Assembly: GCF_014858005.1 (NCBI RefSeq)
Contig: NZ_JACYOT010000011.1
Coordinates: 121,345-185,344 of the forward strand
DNA: 64,000 nucleotides
DNA from: Propioniciclava soli
GTDB taxonomy: Bacteria > Actinomycetota > Actinomycetes > Propionibacteriales > Propionibacteriaceae
Direction: 5' to 3'
The position numbers and the translations under genes were made by a program. Under the pieces are notes generated by a model. The model saw nothing but the letters and a program-made list of their open reading frames with translations. It was not told the origin of the DNA and did not search any database. Shown here piece by piece: positions 28,306 through 36,065 of the stretch. How positions within the stretch are numbered: the first letter of the stretch is position 1; every line of letters starts with the position of its first letter.

Positions 28306-28332
28306 GTGCGTGGCTCCTGGGGAATCGTCGGG

Positions 28333-28641
28333 TCAGTCGAGGGGGCCGTCGGTGCGGTTCGCGAGGCCGTAGACGGCGCGGCGGCCGCCGAGGGCGACGA
28401 GCTGGACGGTGCGCGCGTCACCCGGCTCGAAACGCGCGGCGGTGCCGGCGGGGATGTCGAGGCGGAAGCCGTGGGCGGCGTCCCGGTCGAAGTCGAGCGC
28501 CGGGTTGACCTCGTCGAAGTGGTAGTGGGAGCCGACCTGGACGGGTCGGTCGCCGGTGTTGGTGACCTCGACCTCGATGGTCGGGCGGTCGGCGTTGATG
28601 ACGATGGGCTCGTCGGCCAGATGGTACTCGCCGGGGATCAT
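28333..28641 (-). CDS. ureB: Urease beta subunit
   Basis: A 102-aa structural subunit. [41 protein letters not shown] and the closing [15 protein letters not shown] are diagnostic. It is separate from UreA, as in most actinobacteria, and spaced 27 bp before ureC. Confidence 0.96.
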   Translation of the reverse strand: MIPGEYHLADEPIVINADRPTIEVEVTNTGDRPVQVGSHYHFDEVNPALDFDRDAAHGFRLDIPAGTAARFEPGDARTVQLVALGGRRAVYGLANRTDGPLD

Positions 28642-28653
28642 GGGGGTCTCCTG

Positions 28654-28956
28654 TCAGCGGATCGGTTCGTGCACGGTGACGAGCTTCGTGCCGTCGGGGA
28701 ACGTGGCCTCAACCTGCACGGCATGGATCATCTCCGGGACGCCGACCATCACGTCATCGCGGGTGAGCAGTGTGGTGCCGAAGGACATGAGGTCGGCGAC
28801 GGTGCGTCCGTCGCGGGCGGCCTCGAGGAGTTCGGCGGTGATGAGCGCCACCGCCTCGGGGTGGTTCAGCTTCAGGCCGCGCTCGCGGCGGCGGCGCGCG
28901 AGATCTCCGGCCACGACGATGAGCAGCTTCTCCTGCTCGCGTGGTTCGAGGTGCAT
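28654..28956 (-). CDS. ureA: Urease gamma subunit
   Basis: A 100-aa subunit, first gene of the operon. [34 protein letters not shown] and [20 protein letters not shown] are all family-typical. CGGGAGC upstream of ATG 28956 is the likely ribosome binding site. About 117 bp upstream is the dyad at 29073-29092, a possible nitrogen-control site. Confidence 0.96.
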   Translation of the reverse strand: MHLEPREQEKLLIVVAGDLARRRRERGLKLNHPEAVALITAELLEAARDGRTVADLMSFGTTLLTRDDVMVGVPEMIHAVQVEATFPDGTKLVTVHEPIR

Positions 28957-29072
28957 GGTGGGCTCCCGGTTCGGATCGGTGGTGCGCGGCGTCCTCGTCC
29001 GTCGGCGGGCGGGGGCGTCCCTGCGTGGACACGGTAGGCGAGTCGGGGGGCGCCACGTGGGGCGTCCACGGG

Positions 29073-29092
29073 GTGTAACACGGCTCTTACAC
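29073..29092. promoter_or_regulatory. Possible GlnR-type site upstream of the urease operon
   Basis: GTGTAA-8 nt-TTACAC is a perfect 6-bp dyad. Read on the minus strand it also gives GTAAG-6 nt-GTTAC, which resembles the actinobacterial GlnR arrangement of two GTNAC-like half-sites 11 bp apart. GlnR controls urease genes in other actinobacteria, but glnR itself is not in the window. Confidence 0.35.
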
Positions 29093-29147
29093 GGCGGGTG
29101 GTCATGGGTGACGGGGCCGGCCCGCCGTGCTCGCCCCCCGGGTTGGG

Positions 29148-29212
29148 GCTCAAACTCCAGTTCTGTGCTCAAACTCCGCCTCCGGTAGCGGAGTTTGAAC
29201 CAGAAGTGTGCG
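29148..29212. repeat. Hairpin with flanking partial repeats between ureA and the dehydrogenase gene
   Basis: TCAAACTCCGC (29169-29179) pairs perfectly with GCGGAGTTTGA (29188-29198) around an 8-nt loop. CTCAAACTCC also occurs just upstream (29149-29158) as a direct repeat, and the flanks (GTTCTG on the left, CAGAAG on the right) can extend the stem imperfectly. It lies in the divergent promoter region. It could be an operator pair, a 5'-UTR hairpin or a small mobile repeat. Confidence 0.5.
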
Positions 29213-29293
29213 TGTCGGCCGCAGTCTGGACGCGCCACGAGCGGCGGCCATCGCCTAGGCTCGGGGCACAACGAAGTCGAAGGGGATGACGCC

Positions 29294-30292
29294 ATGAAGG
29301 CAGCCAGGCTGCACGCCGCCCGGGACCTCCGCATCGTCGAGGAGCCGACACCCGCGGAGGAGCCCGGCCGCACGCTCGTCGCCGTGGGCGCCGTCGGGTT
29401 GTGCGGGTCGGATCTGCACTGGTACGTCGACGGCCACATCGGGGACGCCGGGCTCGACCAGCCGGCGATCCCCGGCCACGAGATCGGCGGCACCGCGCTG
29501 ACCGGACCCCTCAAGGGGCAGGTCGTGGCCGTCGATCCTGCGATTCCGTGCTTCGACTGCCCCCGCTGCCACGAGGGCTGGACCAACCTGTGCGAGCGCA
29601 TCAAGTTCGCCGGGCACAGCGACACCGACGGCGGCCTCGCCGAGGTCATCAGCTGGCCCACCGATCGCCTGGTGCCCCTGCCCCCGGGCATGGACGCCGT
29701 GGACGCCGCCGTCCTCGAACCGCTCGGCGTCGCCATCCACGCCTGGGATCTCGGCCACGTGCGCCTCGGCGATCGCGTGGCCGTCGTGGGCTGCGGCCCC
29801 ATCGGGCTGCTGCTCATCCAGCTCGCGAAGAACGGCCTCGCCAGCCACGTCGCCGGCGTCGAACCGCTGGAACACCGCCGCGAGGCGGCGCTGGCCTGCG
29901 GCGCGGACGCCGTGCACGACTCCGATGACCTGCCTGGTGACGACTTCGACGTCGTGTTCGAGGTGTGCGGCAATCCTGACCCGGTGCGCGAGGCCATGAC
30001 GGTGGCGCGGCGCGGCGGCCGGGTGGTGCTCGTGGGCATCCCCGACGCCGACGAGACGACGTTCCCCGCATCCCTGGCACGCCGCAAGGGGCTGACGATC
30101 GCGGTCGTCCGCCGGATGCCGGAGGTCTACGAGCGCGCGGTCACCCTGGTCGAGCGCGGCCACGTCAACCTGAAGGCCGTCGTCAGCCACACCTTCGGAC
30201 TGGACGCCTCCGACGAGGCGTTCGAGCGGGCCACGCGGCGCGAGGGGTTGAAGGTCGTCATCACGCCCAGTTCGTCGGGTGGCGCCTCGTAG
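29294..30292 (+). CDS. Zinc-dependent alcohol/polyol dehydrogenase (MDR family)
   Basis: A 332-aa medium-chain dehydrogenase/reductase. The catalytic zinc ligands are in [10 protein letters not shown] and IPGHE, the structural zinc cysteines in [15 protein letters not shown], and the nucleotide-binding fold in [18 protein letters not shown]. Sequence flavour ([17 protein letters not shown]) is closest to sorbitol, L-idonate or threonine dehydrogenase-like enzymes, so a sugar-alcohol or aldonate substrate is likely. A TAGGCT box at 29256-29261 and the ribosome binding site GAAGGGGA suggest a short leader. The ketopantoate reductase-like gene follows but has its own leaderless promoter. Confidence 0.85.
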   Translation: MKAARLHAARDLRIVEEPTPAEEPGRTLVAVGAVGLCGSDLHWYVDGHIGDAGLDQPAIPGHEIGGTALTGPLKGQVVAVDPAIPCFDCPRCHEGWTNLCERIKFAGHSDTDGGLAEVISWPTDRLVPLPPGMDAVDAAVLEPLGVAIHAWDLGHVRLGDRVAVVGCGPIGLLLIQLAKNGLASHVAGVEPLEHRREAALACGADAVHDSDDLPGDDFDVVFEVCGNPDPVREAMTVARRGGRVVLVGIPDADETTFPASLARRKGLTIAVVRRMPEVYERAVTLVERGHVNLKAVVSHTFGLDASDEAFERATRREGLKVVITPSSSGGAS

Positions 30293-30295
30293 GGT
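30290..30295 (+). promoter_or_regulatory. Leaderless -10 box for the ketopantoate reductase-like gene
   Basis: TAGGGT overlapping the end of the dehydrogenase gene (its stop is TAG at 30290-30292), then 6 nt, then GTG 30302. Confidence 0.6.
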
Positions 30296-30301
30296 GGCGG
30301 C

Positions 30302-31393
30302 GTGACTCGCTACGTGATCGTCGGTGCCGGCGCTGTCGGCGGAATGATCGGCGGACGCCTCGCGCAGGCCGGAATCGACACCGCCTGGGTGGCGCGCGGG
30401 GAGCACGGCCGGGCGCTCCGAGACCGCGGCCTCACCCTCATGACGCCCGAAGGAACCGAGACGCTCCGCGCGCCCGTTTGGCTCGACCCGTCGGACGCGG
30501 ACCTGCGCCCCGATGACGTCCTCGTCTTCGCGACCAAGACCCAGCACGTGGCCGAGGCCCTGGCGAGCTGGGCCGACGTGCCGGTGACCGGGCCCGACGG
30601 AGCACTGGCCACGGCCGGCGAGACGCTGCCCGCGGTGCTCTCCACCAACGGCGTCGCCGCGGAGACGATGGCGCTGCGCTGGTTCCGTCGTGTGTACGGG
30701 GTGTGCGTGTGGGCGCCCACGGCCAACCTGGAGCCGGGTGTTGTGGTGGCGCGCTTCACGCCCACCTCGGCCGTGCTGCACTGCTCCCGGGTGCCCGCCA
30801 CCCTCACCGACGACGCCGACTCCGCGCTCCTGAACCGGCTGCGCGCCGACTGGGAAAGCGCCCGGCTCGACGTGCCGCTGCCCTCCGACGTGATGCCGTG
30901 GAAGTACCGCAAGCTCATCAGCAACCTCGGCAACGTGGTGCAGGCGCTGCTCGGCAGCCAGGACGCCGACGACGTGGTCGAGGCGGCCCGGCAGGAGGCG
31001 CGTCAGGTTTTCGAGGACGCGGGCATCGTCATGGTCGACGACGCGACCGAGGCCGCGGCGCGGGCGTCCGGGCCGCGCTCAGCCGATGTCGCGGGCGCCC
31101 CCGACGAGCTCGGCGGGTCCACTTGGCAGTCGCTCACCAAGGGGCGGGGCAACGTCGAGACCGACTTCCTCAACGGTGAGATCGTGGCTCTTGCCCATCA
31201 GATCGGTAGCGAGGCGCCGGTCAACGCGGCGCTGGCTCGGTGGGGACGCCGGGCCGCAGCCGACGACGTCCGGCCCGGTGATCTCAGCCCGGACGCCCTC
31301 CGCGCGGGGCTGCCGAAACCGAGCGGGGCTGCCGAACTGAGCGGAGCTGCCTTGAAGGACGGGTGCAGGAGGCGTCGCTCTACCAAGTCGTGA
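30302..31393 (+). CDS. Ketopantoate reductase family protein
   Basis: A 363-aa NADPH-dependent reductase of the PanE/ApbA family. GAGAVGGMIGGRL at 9-21 is the dinucleotide motif, DVLVFATKTQHV and LSTNGVAAE follow, and MPWKYRKLISNLGN carries the family's catalytic Lys and Asn. LTKGRGNVETDFLNGEIVALA closes the helical domain. Whether it makes pantoate or acts on another 2-keto acid is not certain, since such paralogues are common. The last ~30 residues come from a degenerate ~19-bp repeat (GLPKPSGAAELSGAAL), an unusual tail. The gene overlaps the convergent SnoaL-like gene by 14 bp. Confidence 0.8.
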   Translation: MTRYVIVGAGAVGGMIGGRLAQAGIDTAWVARGEHGRALRDRGLTLMTPEGTETLRAPVWLDPSDADLRPDDVLVFATKTQHVAEALASWADVPVTGPDGALATAGETLPAVLSTNGVAAETMALRWFRRVYGVCVWAPTANLEPGVVVARFTPTSAVLHCSRVPATLTDDADSALLNRLRADWESARLDVPLPSDVMPWKYRKLISNLGNVVQALLGSQDADDVVEAARQEARQVFEDAGIVMVDDATEAAARASGPRSADVAGAPDELGGSTWQSLTKGRGNVETDFLNGEIVALAHQIGSEAPVNAALARWGRRAAADDVRPGDLSPDALRAGLPKPSGAAELSGAALKDGCRRRRSTKS

Positions 31394-31754
31394 CGCGGGA
31401 CGCCGTGCAGAGCCAGCGGCCGTCGACGTTGCTGAAGTCCTGGTCGAGTTCCAGACGCCACGTCTGACCGCGGCCGTCGGCCCGGTGGCCAGTGAGGATG
31501 CGCCCGGTGAGCCACGCCCGCTCGCCGTCCACCGTCACGTCGACGGTGCGGGGCAACACCTCGTGATAGACGAACGTGCCGGCGCGAATGCCGTCCATCC
31601 AGTCGTCGAGGGCCTGCACGTGCCCAGTCATGTGGCGCAGGGTGGCCTCCGGGGTGAACTGGGCCGCCAGCAGTTCGGTGTCGGCGGCGTCCATGCCAGT
31701 GAGCTGGGCCTGCCAGTTCGCGCGGATCGCGCGCTCGGCGTCGACATCGGTCAT
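31380..31754 (-). CDS. SnoaL-like/DUF4440 family protein
   Basis: A 124-aa single-domain protein with the NTF2-like cone fold: AIRANWQAQLTGMDAADTELLAAQFTPEATLRHMTG at the start, GILTGHRADGRG-like ILTGHRADGRGQTWRLELDQDF in the sheet, and WLCTASRVTTW at the end. Family members range from polyketide cyclases to small isomerases, so activity is not predictable. The start is supported by a leaderless TACCGT box. Its 3' end overlaps that of the ketopantoate reductase-like gene by 14 bp. Confidence 0.7.
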   Translation of the reverse strand: MTDVDAERAIRANWQAQLTGMDAADTELLAAQFTPEATLRHMTGHVQALDDWMDGIRAGTFVYHEVLPRTVDVTVDGERAWLTGRILTGHRADGRGQTWRLELDQDFSNVDGRWLCTASRVTTW

Positions 31755-31760
31755 GCGGCC

Positions 31761-31766
31761 ACGGTA
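31761..31766 (-). promoter_or_regulatory. Leaderless -10 box for the SnoaL-like gene
   Basis: Minus-strand TACCGT, 6 nt before the ATG ending at 31754. Confidence 0.55.
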
Positions 31767-31780
31767 CGACGGCAACGATC

Positions 31781-32767
31781 TCAGCGCAGCACCCGCGCCA
31801 ACCACGCCATGATGCGCTCCACCTGGTGGCCGCGGCCGCCTTCGTGGCCGTTGAACGGGTACACCTCGATCTCCTTGGCCCCGGCGTAGTGGTGGTACGC
31901 GGCGAACACGGTCGAGGGTGGGGTGATCGCGTCCATCAGGCCTGCCGAGAACAGGGCCGGGGCACTCGCGCGCGCGGCCGTCGACATGCCGTCGAAGTAC
32001 GACAGCGTGTCCATGACCTGCCCGCGGTGCTGGGGGTGGACGGCCAGGTAGTCGGCGACCTCCTTGTACGGGTAGGCGTCCGTGAGGCCGATCGCGCGGG
32101 TGAAGTGGCACAGGAACGGCACCTCCGCCGAACACGCCGCCACCTCCACACCGCGGTGGGACGCCAGCCCTGCGGCGGCCAGCGCCATCGCCCCGCCCTG
32201 GCTGCCGCCGGCGACGGCGATGCGGGCGGGGTCGACCGCGGGGTGCGTTCCCGCCGCCTCCACGAGGCGCACGACGTCGACGAACAGCCGCCGGTAGTAG
32301 TACGTCTCCGGCGCCAGGACGCCCTCGGTCATCAGCCCGCGCGCGGCACCGGCCATCCGCGTGCCCGTGTCGTCCGTGCCGGGGTGGGACGCCGGCGTGG
32401 CCCACCCCTGCCCGCGGGCGTCGATCACGAAGTGTGCATACCCGCCGGCGACGTAGATGAGCTTGTCGAACGGCATGCCTCGTCCGATGGAGTAGCCGGT
32501 GTACTGCACCACCGCAGGCAGCGGCCCGGACGCCCCCGCCGGCAGCAGCAGCCAGCCCTTGACGCGCTCACCGTTCCAGCCGCGCCAGCTGATGTCGTAG
32601 GTGTCCACCAGGGTCATGAACGTGGCCACCGGCTCGACGCGCAGGTCCACGTCCCCCGAACCGTGCTCGGCAAAGGTGCGCGCCCAGAAGGCGTCGAAGT
32701 CGGCCGGCTCGTCCAGCGGTGGTGCGTAGGACGCCAGCGCGTCCGGCGAGAGGTCGAAGAACGCCAT
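31781..32767 (-). CDS. Acetyl xylan esterase, AXE1/cephalosporin-C deacetylase family
   Basis: A 328-aa cytosolic alpha/beta hydrolase (carbohydrate esterase family 7 type). The oxyanion-side motif RGQGW is at 118-122, and the nucleophile elbow GGSQGG centres on S189. Late Asp (GLMDAITPPS) and His (FNGHEGGRGHQ) complete the triad. Enzymes of this family remove acetyl groups from short xylo-oligosaccharides inside the cell. It starts 3 bp after the GH3 gene, so the two form an operon for acetylated plant oligosaccharides. Confidence 0.9.
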   Translation of the reverse strand: MAFFDLSPDALASYAPPLDEPADFDAFWARTFAEHGSGDVDLRVEPVATFMTLVDTYDISWRGWNGERVKGWLLLPAGASGPLPAVVQYTGYSIGRGMPFDKLIYVAGGYAHFVIDARGQGWATPASHPGTDDTGTRMAGAARGLMTEGVLAPETYYYRRLFVDVVRLVEAAGTHPAVDPARIAVAGGSQGGAMALAAAGLASHRGVEVAACSAEVPFLCHFTRAIGLTDAYPYKEVADYLAVHPQHRGQVMDTLSYFDGMSTAARASAPALFSAGLMDAITPPSTVFAAYHHYAGAKEIEVYPFNGHEGGRGHQVERIMAWLARVLR

Positions 32768-32770
32768 GGC

Positions 32771-35068
32771 TCACTCCACCGTGACGGTCGGGCTGAGGGT
32801 GCGGCCCTCGCCCACCACGCGCAGGCCACCGGTGAGCCGGAAGTCGGCCACCAGCGGCAGGTTCTCACTCGACGTGCCCACCGAGAGCTTCATCGCGCCC
32901 GGCTCGACCACGCGCGTCAGATCGACCCCCGTGAAGCTCATCAGGTCGGTGGAGAAGTCCACGCGGAGCGTGGCGGACGCCCCCGGCTCCAGGTGCACCT
33001 TGCGGAACGCCGCGAGCAGCTTGATCGGGCGCACCACTTGGGCCGTCACGTCGGACAGGTAGAACTGGACGACCTCCGCGCCGGCGCGCTCACCGGTGTT
33101 GGTGAGGCGCACCGTCGCGGTGAGCGTGCCGTCGGTGGGCACCTCGTCGGCCGTCAGCGCCAGGTCGGACACCGCGAACGTCGTGTACGACAGGCCGTGG
33201 CCGAAGGGGTAGAGCGGGCGCGGGTCGAGGTTGGACACCCCGTCGGTGAACCACGCCAACGGCGCCGCGATGTAGGTGCCCGGCTGGCCGCCGGGATGAT
33301 CGGGGACGCCGACCGGCAGCTTGCCACTCGGGTTGACCCGCCCGGAGAGGACGCCGGCCAGCGCTGCGCCGCCCTCGGCGCCCGGCATGAACGCCTGCAC
33401 CACCGCGGCCGCCCTGTCGCCGAACTCGCCCAGCGAGTAGGGCCGCCCCGAGACGACCAGCAGCACCGTGGGCGTCCCGGTGTCGAGCACCGCCCGCACG
33501 AGGTCGGCCTGGGCGCCGGGCAGCCGCAGATCCACCGAGTCGCAGCCCTCGCCGGAGGTGCCGCCGCCGAACATGCCGGCCAGGTCACCCACGGCCACCA
33601 CGGCCACCGCCGCGTCGCGTGCCGCCGCGACGGCCCCCTCGATGCCGGAGGTGTCGGGGTCGAGGATGTCCACGCCGGCCACCACGTCCACCCGGGTGTC
33701 GGGGAACTCGGCGCGCACGGCGTCCGCGAGGCTCGTCAGCGGCAGGCCGCTCGCGAGCTCGGGGTAGCGGGGCAGCACGTGGTTGGGGAAGGAGTAGCAG
33801 CCCATGAACGTGAGCGGGTTCTCGCTGATCGGGCCCAGCAGGGCGATCGAGTCGGCCCGGAGGGGCAGCACGCCGGCGTCGTTGGCGCACAGCACGACGC
33901 TCTGCTCCGCCATCCGGCGGGCGATCTCGCGGTTGCGCTCGGAGTCGAGGTGGACGGCACGGCCGGCGGCCGCGGCGTCCCACCCCTCGTCGAGCAGGCC
34001 GAGCTGCACCTTCTGGCGCAGGATGCGCCGTGCCGCCTCGCGGATGACGCCCTCGCTCACCAGACCCCGCTCGACCGCCTCGGCGAGGTGGGCATAGGCG
34101 CCGGTCTCGGGCAGCTCGATGTCCAGGCCCGCGTTGAGGCTGAGGGCACCCGCCTCGGTGAGATCGTCGGCCACGTGGTGCATGGACTCCAGGAAGCTGA
34201 TCGACCAATAGTCGGACACCACGGTGCCGGTGAAGCCCCAGCGCTCCCGCAGCACCTCGGTGAGCAGGTGCCGGCTGGCCCCGGCGGGCACGCCGTCCAC
34301 GTCGGAGTAGGAGTTCATCACCGACGCCACCTCGCCCTCCCGGACGGCCATCTCGAAGGGCGGGAGCAGGACGTCCTCGAGTTCGCGGGTACCGATGGTG
34401 ACGGGGGCGTGATTGCGGCCGGCCCGCGCGGCGGAATAGCCCACGAAGTGCTTGAGCGTCGCCTGGACGCCGGCGTCCTGCAGGCCGCGGACGTACGCCG
34501 TGCCGAGCGTGCCCACCAGGAAGGGGTCCTCGCCGATGGTCTCCTCGACGCGGCCCCAGCGGTAGTCGCGCACGACGTCCAGGAGCGGGGACAGGCCTTG
34601 GTGGACGCCGAGGGCCGCCATGTCGGAGCCGATCGCGTGGGCCATCTCGCCGACGAGCTCCGGATCGAACGTGGCGCCCCAGGCGATGGCCGCCGGATAG
34701 ACCGTGGCCCCGTAGGCGGTGAAGCCGGTCAGGCACTCCTCGTGCGCGATGGCGGGGATGCCGAACCGGGAGCGCTGCTGCACCTGCTGCTGGAAGCGCG
34801 CCAGCGTGGCCACCCCCGTCTCGGGGTCGATCGGGGCGCTGCCGAAGACGCGCGTGAGGTGGCCCAGCCCGTCGGCCGACACCTCCTCGAACTCCCCGCT
34901 CGACATCGCCGACTCCATGGGGGCCACGTCGTTCAGGCCGGCGCCGTTGGACTTGGGTCGGGGCCAGAAGGCCCCGAGTTGACCGATCTGCTCGGCCAGG
35001 CTCATCGCGTCGAGCAGCGCCTCGACGCGCTCGTCGACGGGCCGTGTGGCATCTGACCAAGGGAACAT
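32771..35068 (-). CDS. Glycoside hydrolase family 3 (beta-glucosidase/beta-xylosidase)
   Basis: A 765-aa enzyme without signal peptide. The N-terminal barrel has RWGRVEETIGEDPFLVG, KHFVGYS (206-212) and the nucleophile D286 in VVSDYWSI; the alpha/beta sandwich follows and the fibronectin-III-like C-terminal domain begins near LALTADEVP. The general acid/base cannot be placed by sequence. Partnering with an AXE1 esterase favours xyloside or acetylated-oligosaccharide substrates over plain cellobiose. ATG 35068 fits a GAGG 8 nt upstream; ATG 35077 is possible. The palindrome at 35090-35102 lies just upstream. Confidence 0.92.
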   Translation of the reverse strand: MFPWSDATRPVDERVEALLDAMSLAEQIGQLGAFWPRPKSNGAGLNDVAPMESAMSSGEFEEVSADGLGHLTRVFGSAPIDPETGVATLARFQQQVQQRSRFGIPAIAHEECLTGFTAYGATVYPAAIAWGATFDPELVGEMAHAIGSDMAALGVHQGLSPLLDVVRDYRWGRVEETIGEDPFLVGTLGTAYVRGLQDAGVQATLKHFVGYSAARAGRNHAPVTIGTRELEDVLLPPFEMAVREGEVASVMNSYSDVDGVPAGASRHLLTEVLRERWGFTGTVVSDYWSISFLESMHHVADDLTEAGALSLNAGLDIELPETGAYAHLAEAVERGLVSEGVIREAARRILRQKVQLGLLDEGWDAAAAGRAVHLDSERNREIARRMAEQSVVLCANDAGVLPLRADSIALLGPISENPLTFMGCYSFPNHVLPRYPELASGLPLTSLADAVRAEFPDTRVDVVAGVDILDPDTSGIEGAVAAARDAAVAVVAVGDLAGMFGGGTSGEGCDSVDLRLPGAQADLVRAVLDTGTPTVLLVVSGRPYSLGEFGDRAAAVVQAFMPGAEGGAALAGVLSGRVNPSGKLPVGVPDHPGGQPGTYIAAPLAWFTDGVSNLDPRPLYPFGHGLSYTTFAVSDLALTADEVPTDGTLTATVRLTNTGERAGAEVVQFYLSDVTAQVVRPIKLLAAFRKVHLEPGASATLRVDFSTDLMSFTGVDLTRVVEPGAMKLSVGTSSENLPLVADFRLTGGLRVVGEGRTLSPTVTVE

Positions 35069-35089
35069 GTGCACCATCCTCGCTGCATT

Positions 35090-35102
35090 CCGAAACATTC
35101 GG
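35090..35102. promoter_or_regulatory. Operator-like dyad CCGAA-ACA-TTCGG upstream of the GH3-esterase operon
   Basis: Perfect 5-bp arms with a 3-nt spacer, 22 bp before the GH3 start. The CGAAA..TTCG form recalls sites of actinobacterial xyloside and cellobiose regulators, but no matching second site or regulator gene is adjacent. Confidence 0.35.
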
Positions 35103-35271
35103 GGTTCCCGGCCAGGGTAGGGCGCGGCTCGGGCCGGGGTCACATCGACGGGGACCAGGTGACCCAGGCTGAGGTCGGACTGAGGGCGTCTGTGGCATCG
35201 GGGGCGACGTTCGTTCGGAGGGGTTGCGCTGGGACGCGGCAGATAGATCTGATCTCGGCAGCGGGGCGGTG

Positions 35272-35654
35272 TCAGAGCAGATGGATCGTGAGAGCAATCA
35301 GTGCGAGGAGCGGCAGGGCTCCCTGCTTGAGGGCCGCGGATCGGTGCGGCGGAGAGCTGATGCCCACTACGAGAGCTGCCGCGAGCATCGAGCCCACGCC
35401 GGCGAACACGAGCGTGAGCCCGACGGTGGTTGCCCCCGCGAGGCCGACGGCGACGCCCCCCACCGCCAAGAGGGCGAGGAAGAGGTTGTAGAAGCCCTGG
35501 TTGAACGCCATGAATCGGGTTCGCTCCGCCTCCTGCGCCGTGTGCCCGAACGTCCGCTGCGCTGCGGGCGAGCCCAGGCGAACGATTCCAGCGCGAAGAT
35601 GTAGCCGTGGAGCAGGGCCGCCAGGGTGGCGAGGACGAGGCCGGTGATGAGCAT
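35272..35654 (-). pseudogene. DUF1304 membrane protein, frameshifted
   Basis: The DUF1304 family is a ~120-aa four-helix membrane protein. Its N-terminus (MLITGLVLATLAALLHGYIF, then ALESFAWARP) is found from ATG 35654 in one frame, while the rest (QRTFGHTAQEAERTRF, MAFNQGFYNLFLALLAVGG and three more helices) continues to 35272 in another frame. The switch is near 35560-35575, in a GC-rich stretch, and needs one lost base or two gained. A leaderless TAGTGT box at 6 nt from ATG 35654 marks the true start. Either a recent pseudogene or a sequencing error. Function of the family is unknown. Confidence 0.75.
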
Positions 35655-35660
35655 GCGTCC

Positions 35661-35666
35661 ACACTA
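35661..35666 (-). promoter_or_regulatory. Leaderless -10 box for the DUF1304 gene
   Basis: Minus-strand TAGTGT, 6 nt before the ATG ending at 35654. Confidence 0.55.
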
Positions 35667-35709
35667 GGGCTGGGGTTGTGGCCGGACGCCGGACGGCGCC
35701 GGAGCAGCG

Positions 35710-35818
35710 GGATTCGGCAAAGTCACCTCCCCGGGGGATAGCGAATCCGGGGGGCCCTGCCTAACGTTGGTTGAGGCGGGGCTTGCTGGCCCGGGGGGAT
35801 GGTCAGCAGGCCCCGTTT
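35710..35818. ncRNA. Candidate structured RNA: two hairpins with C/G-run loops
   Basis: Hairpin 1: GGATTCG (35710-35716) pairs with CGAATCC (35742-35748). Hairpin 2: CGGGGCTTGCTG (35777-35788) pairs with CAGCAGGCCCCG (35804-35815) with one mismatch, followed by TTT on the plus strand. Both loops contain a matching block (CCCGGGGGAT-like; ATCCCCC(C)GGG on the minus strand). Two hairpins with C-runs in the loops recall the actinobacterial 6C RNA on the minus strand, while the T-run favours a plus-strand terminator. Strand and identity are open. Confidence 0.35.
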
Positions 35819-35831
35819 CGCATGCCGGAGT

Positions 35832-36065
35832 GAGCACCAGCCCCACCGGCGAGGTGTGTCCTTGGTCAGTGGCGAGCGGAGCGAGCACCAGCCCCACCGG
35901 CGAGGTGTGTCTGTGTTGTTTGCGCGAGCGGAGCGAGCACCAGCCCCACCGGCGAGGTGTGTCTGTGTTGTTTGCGCGAGCGGAGCGAGCACCAGCCCCA
36001 CCGGCGAGGTGTGTCTGTGTTGTTTGCGCGAGCGGAGCGAGCACCAGCCCCACCGGCGAGGTGTG
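35832..36065. repeat. 52-bp tandem repeat abutting sdaA
   Basis: The core GAGCACCAGCCCCACCGGCG begins at 35832, 35883, 35935, 35987 and 36039 (spacing 51, 52, 52, 52). The three complete 52-bp units starting at 35883, 35935 and 35987 are identical; the first unit differs in its second half. The last copy runs straight into the sdaA stop codon at 36066. 52 is not a multiple of three, so it is not a coding repeat, and there are no unique spacers as in CRISPR. Looks like a recent VNTR-type amplification of the sdaA 3' flank. Confidence 0.95.

Noticed and set aside
31826..35056. 1076-codon open frame opposite the esterase and GH3 genes
   Set aside because: Shadow of high-GC coding sequence on the other strand; no recognisable domain and no ribosome binding site.
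35832..36065. CRISPR array
   Set aside because: Units are contiguous and identical over the full 52 bp, with no unique spacers and no cas genes.
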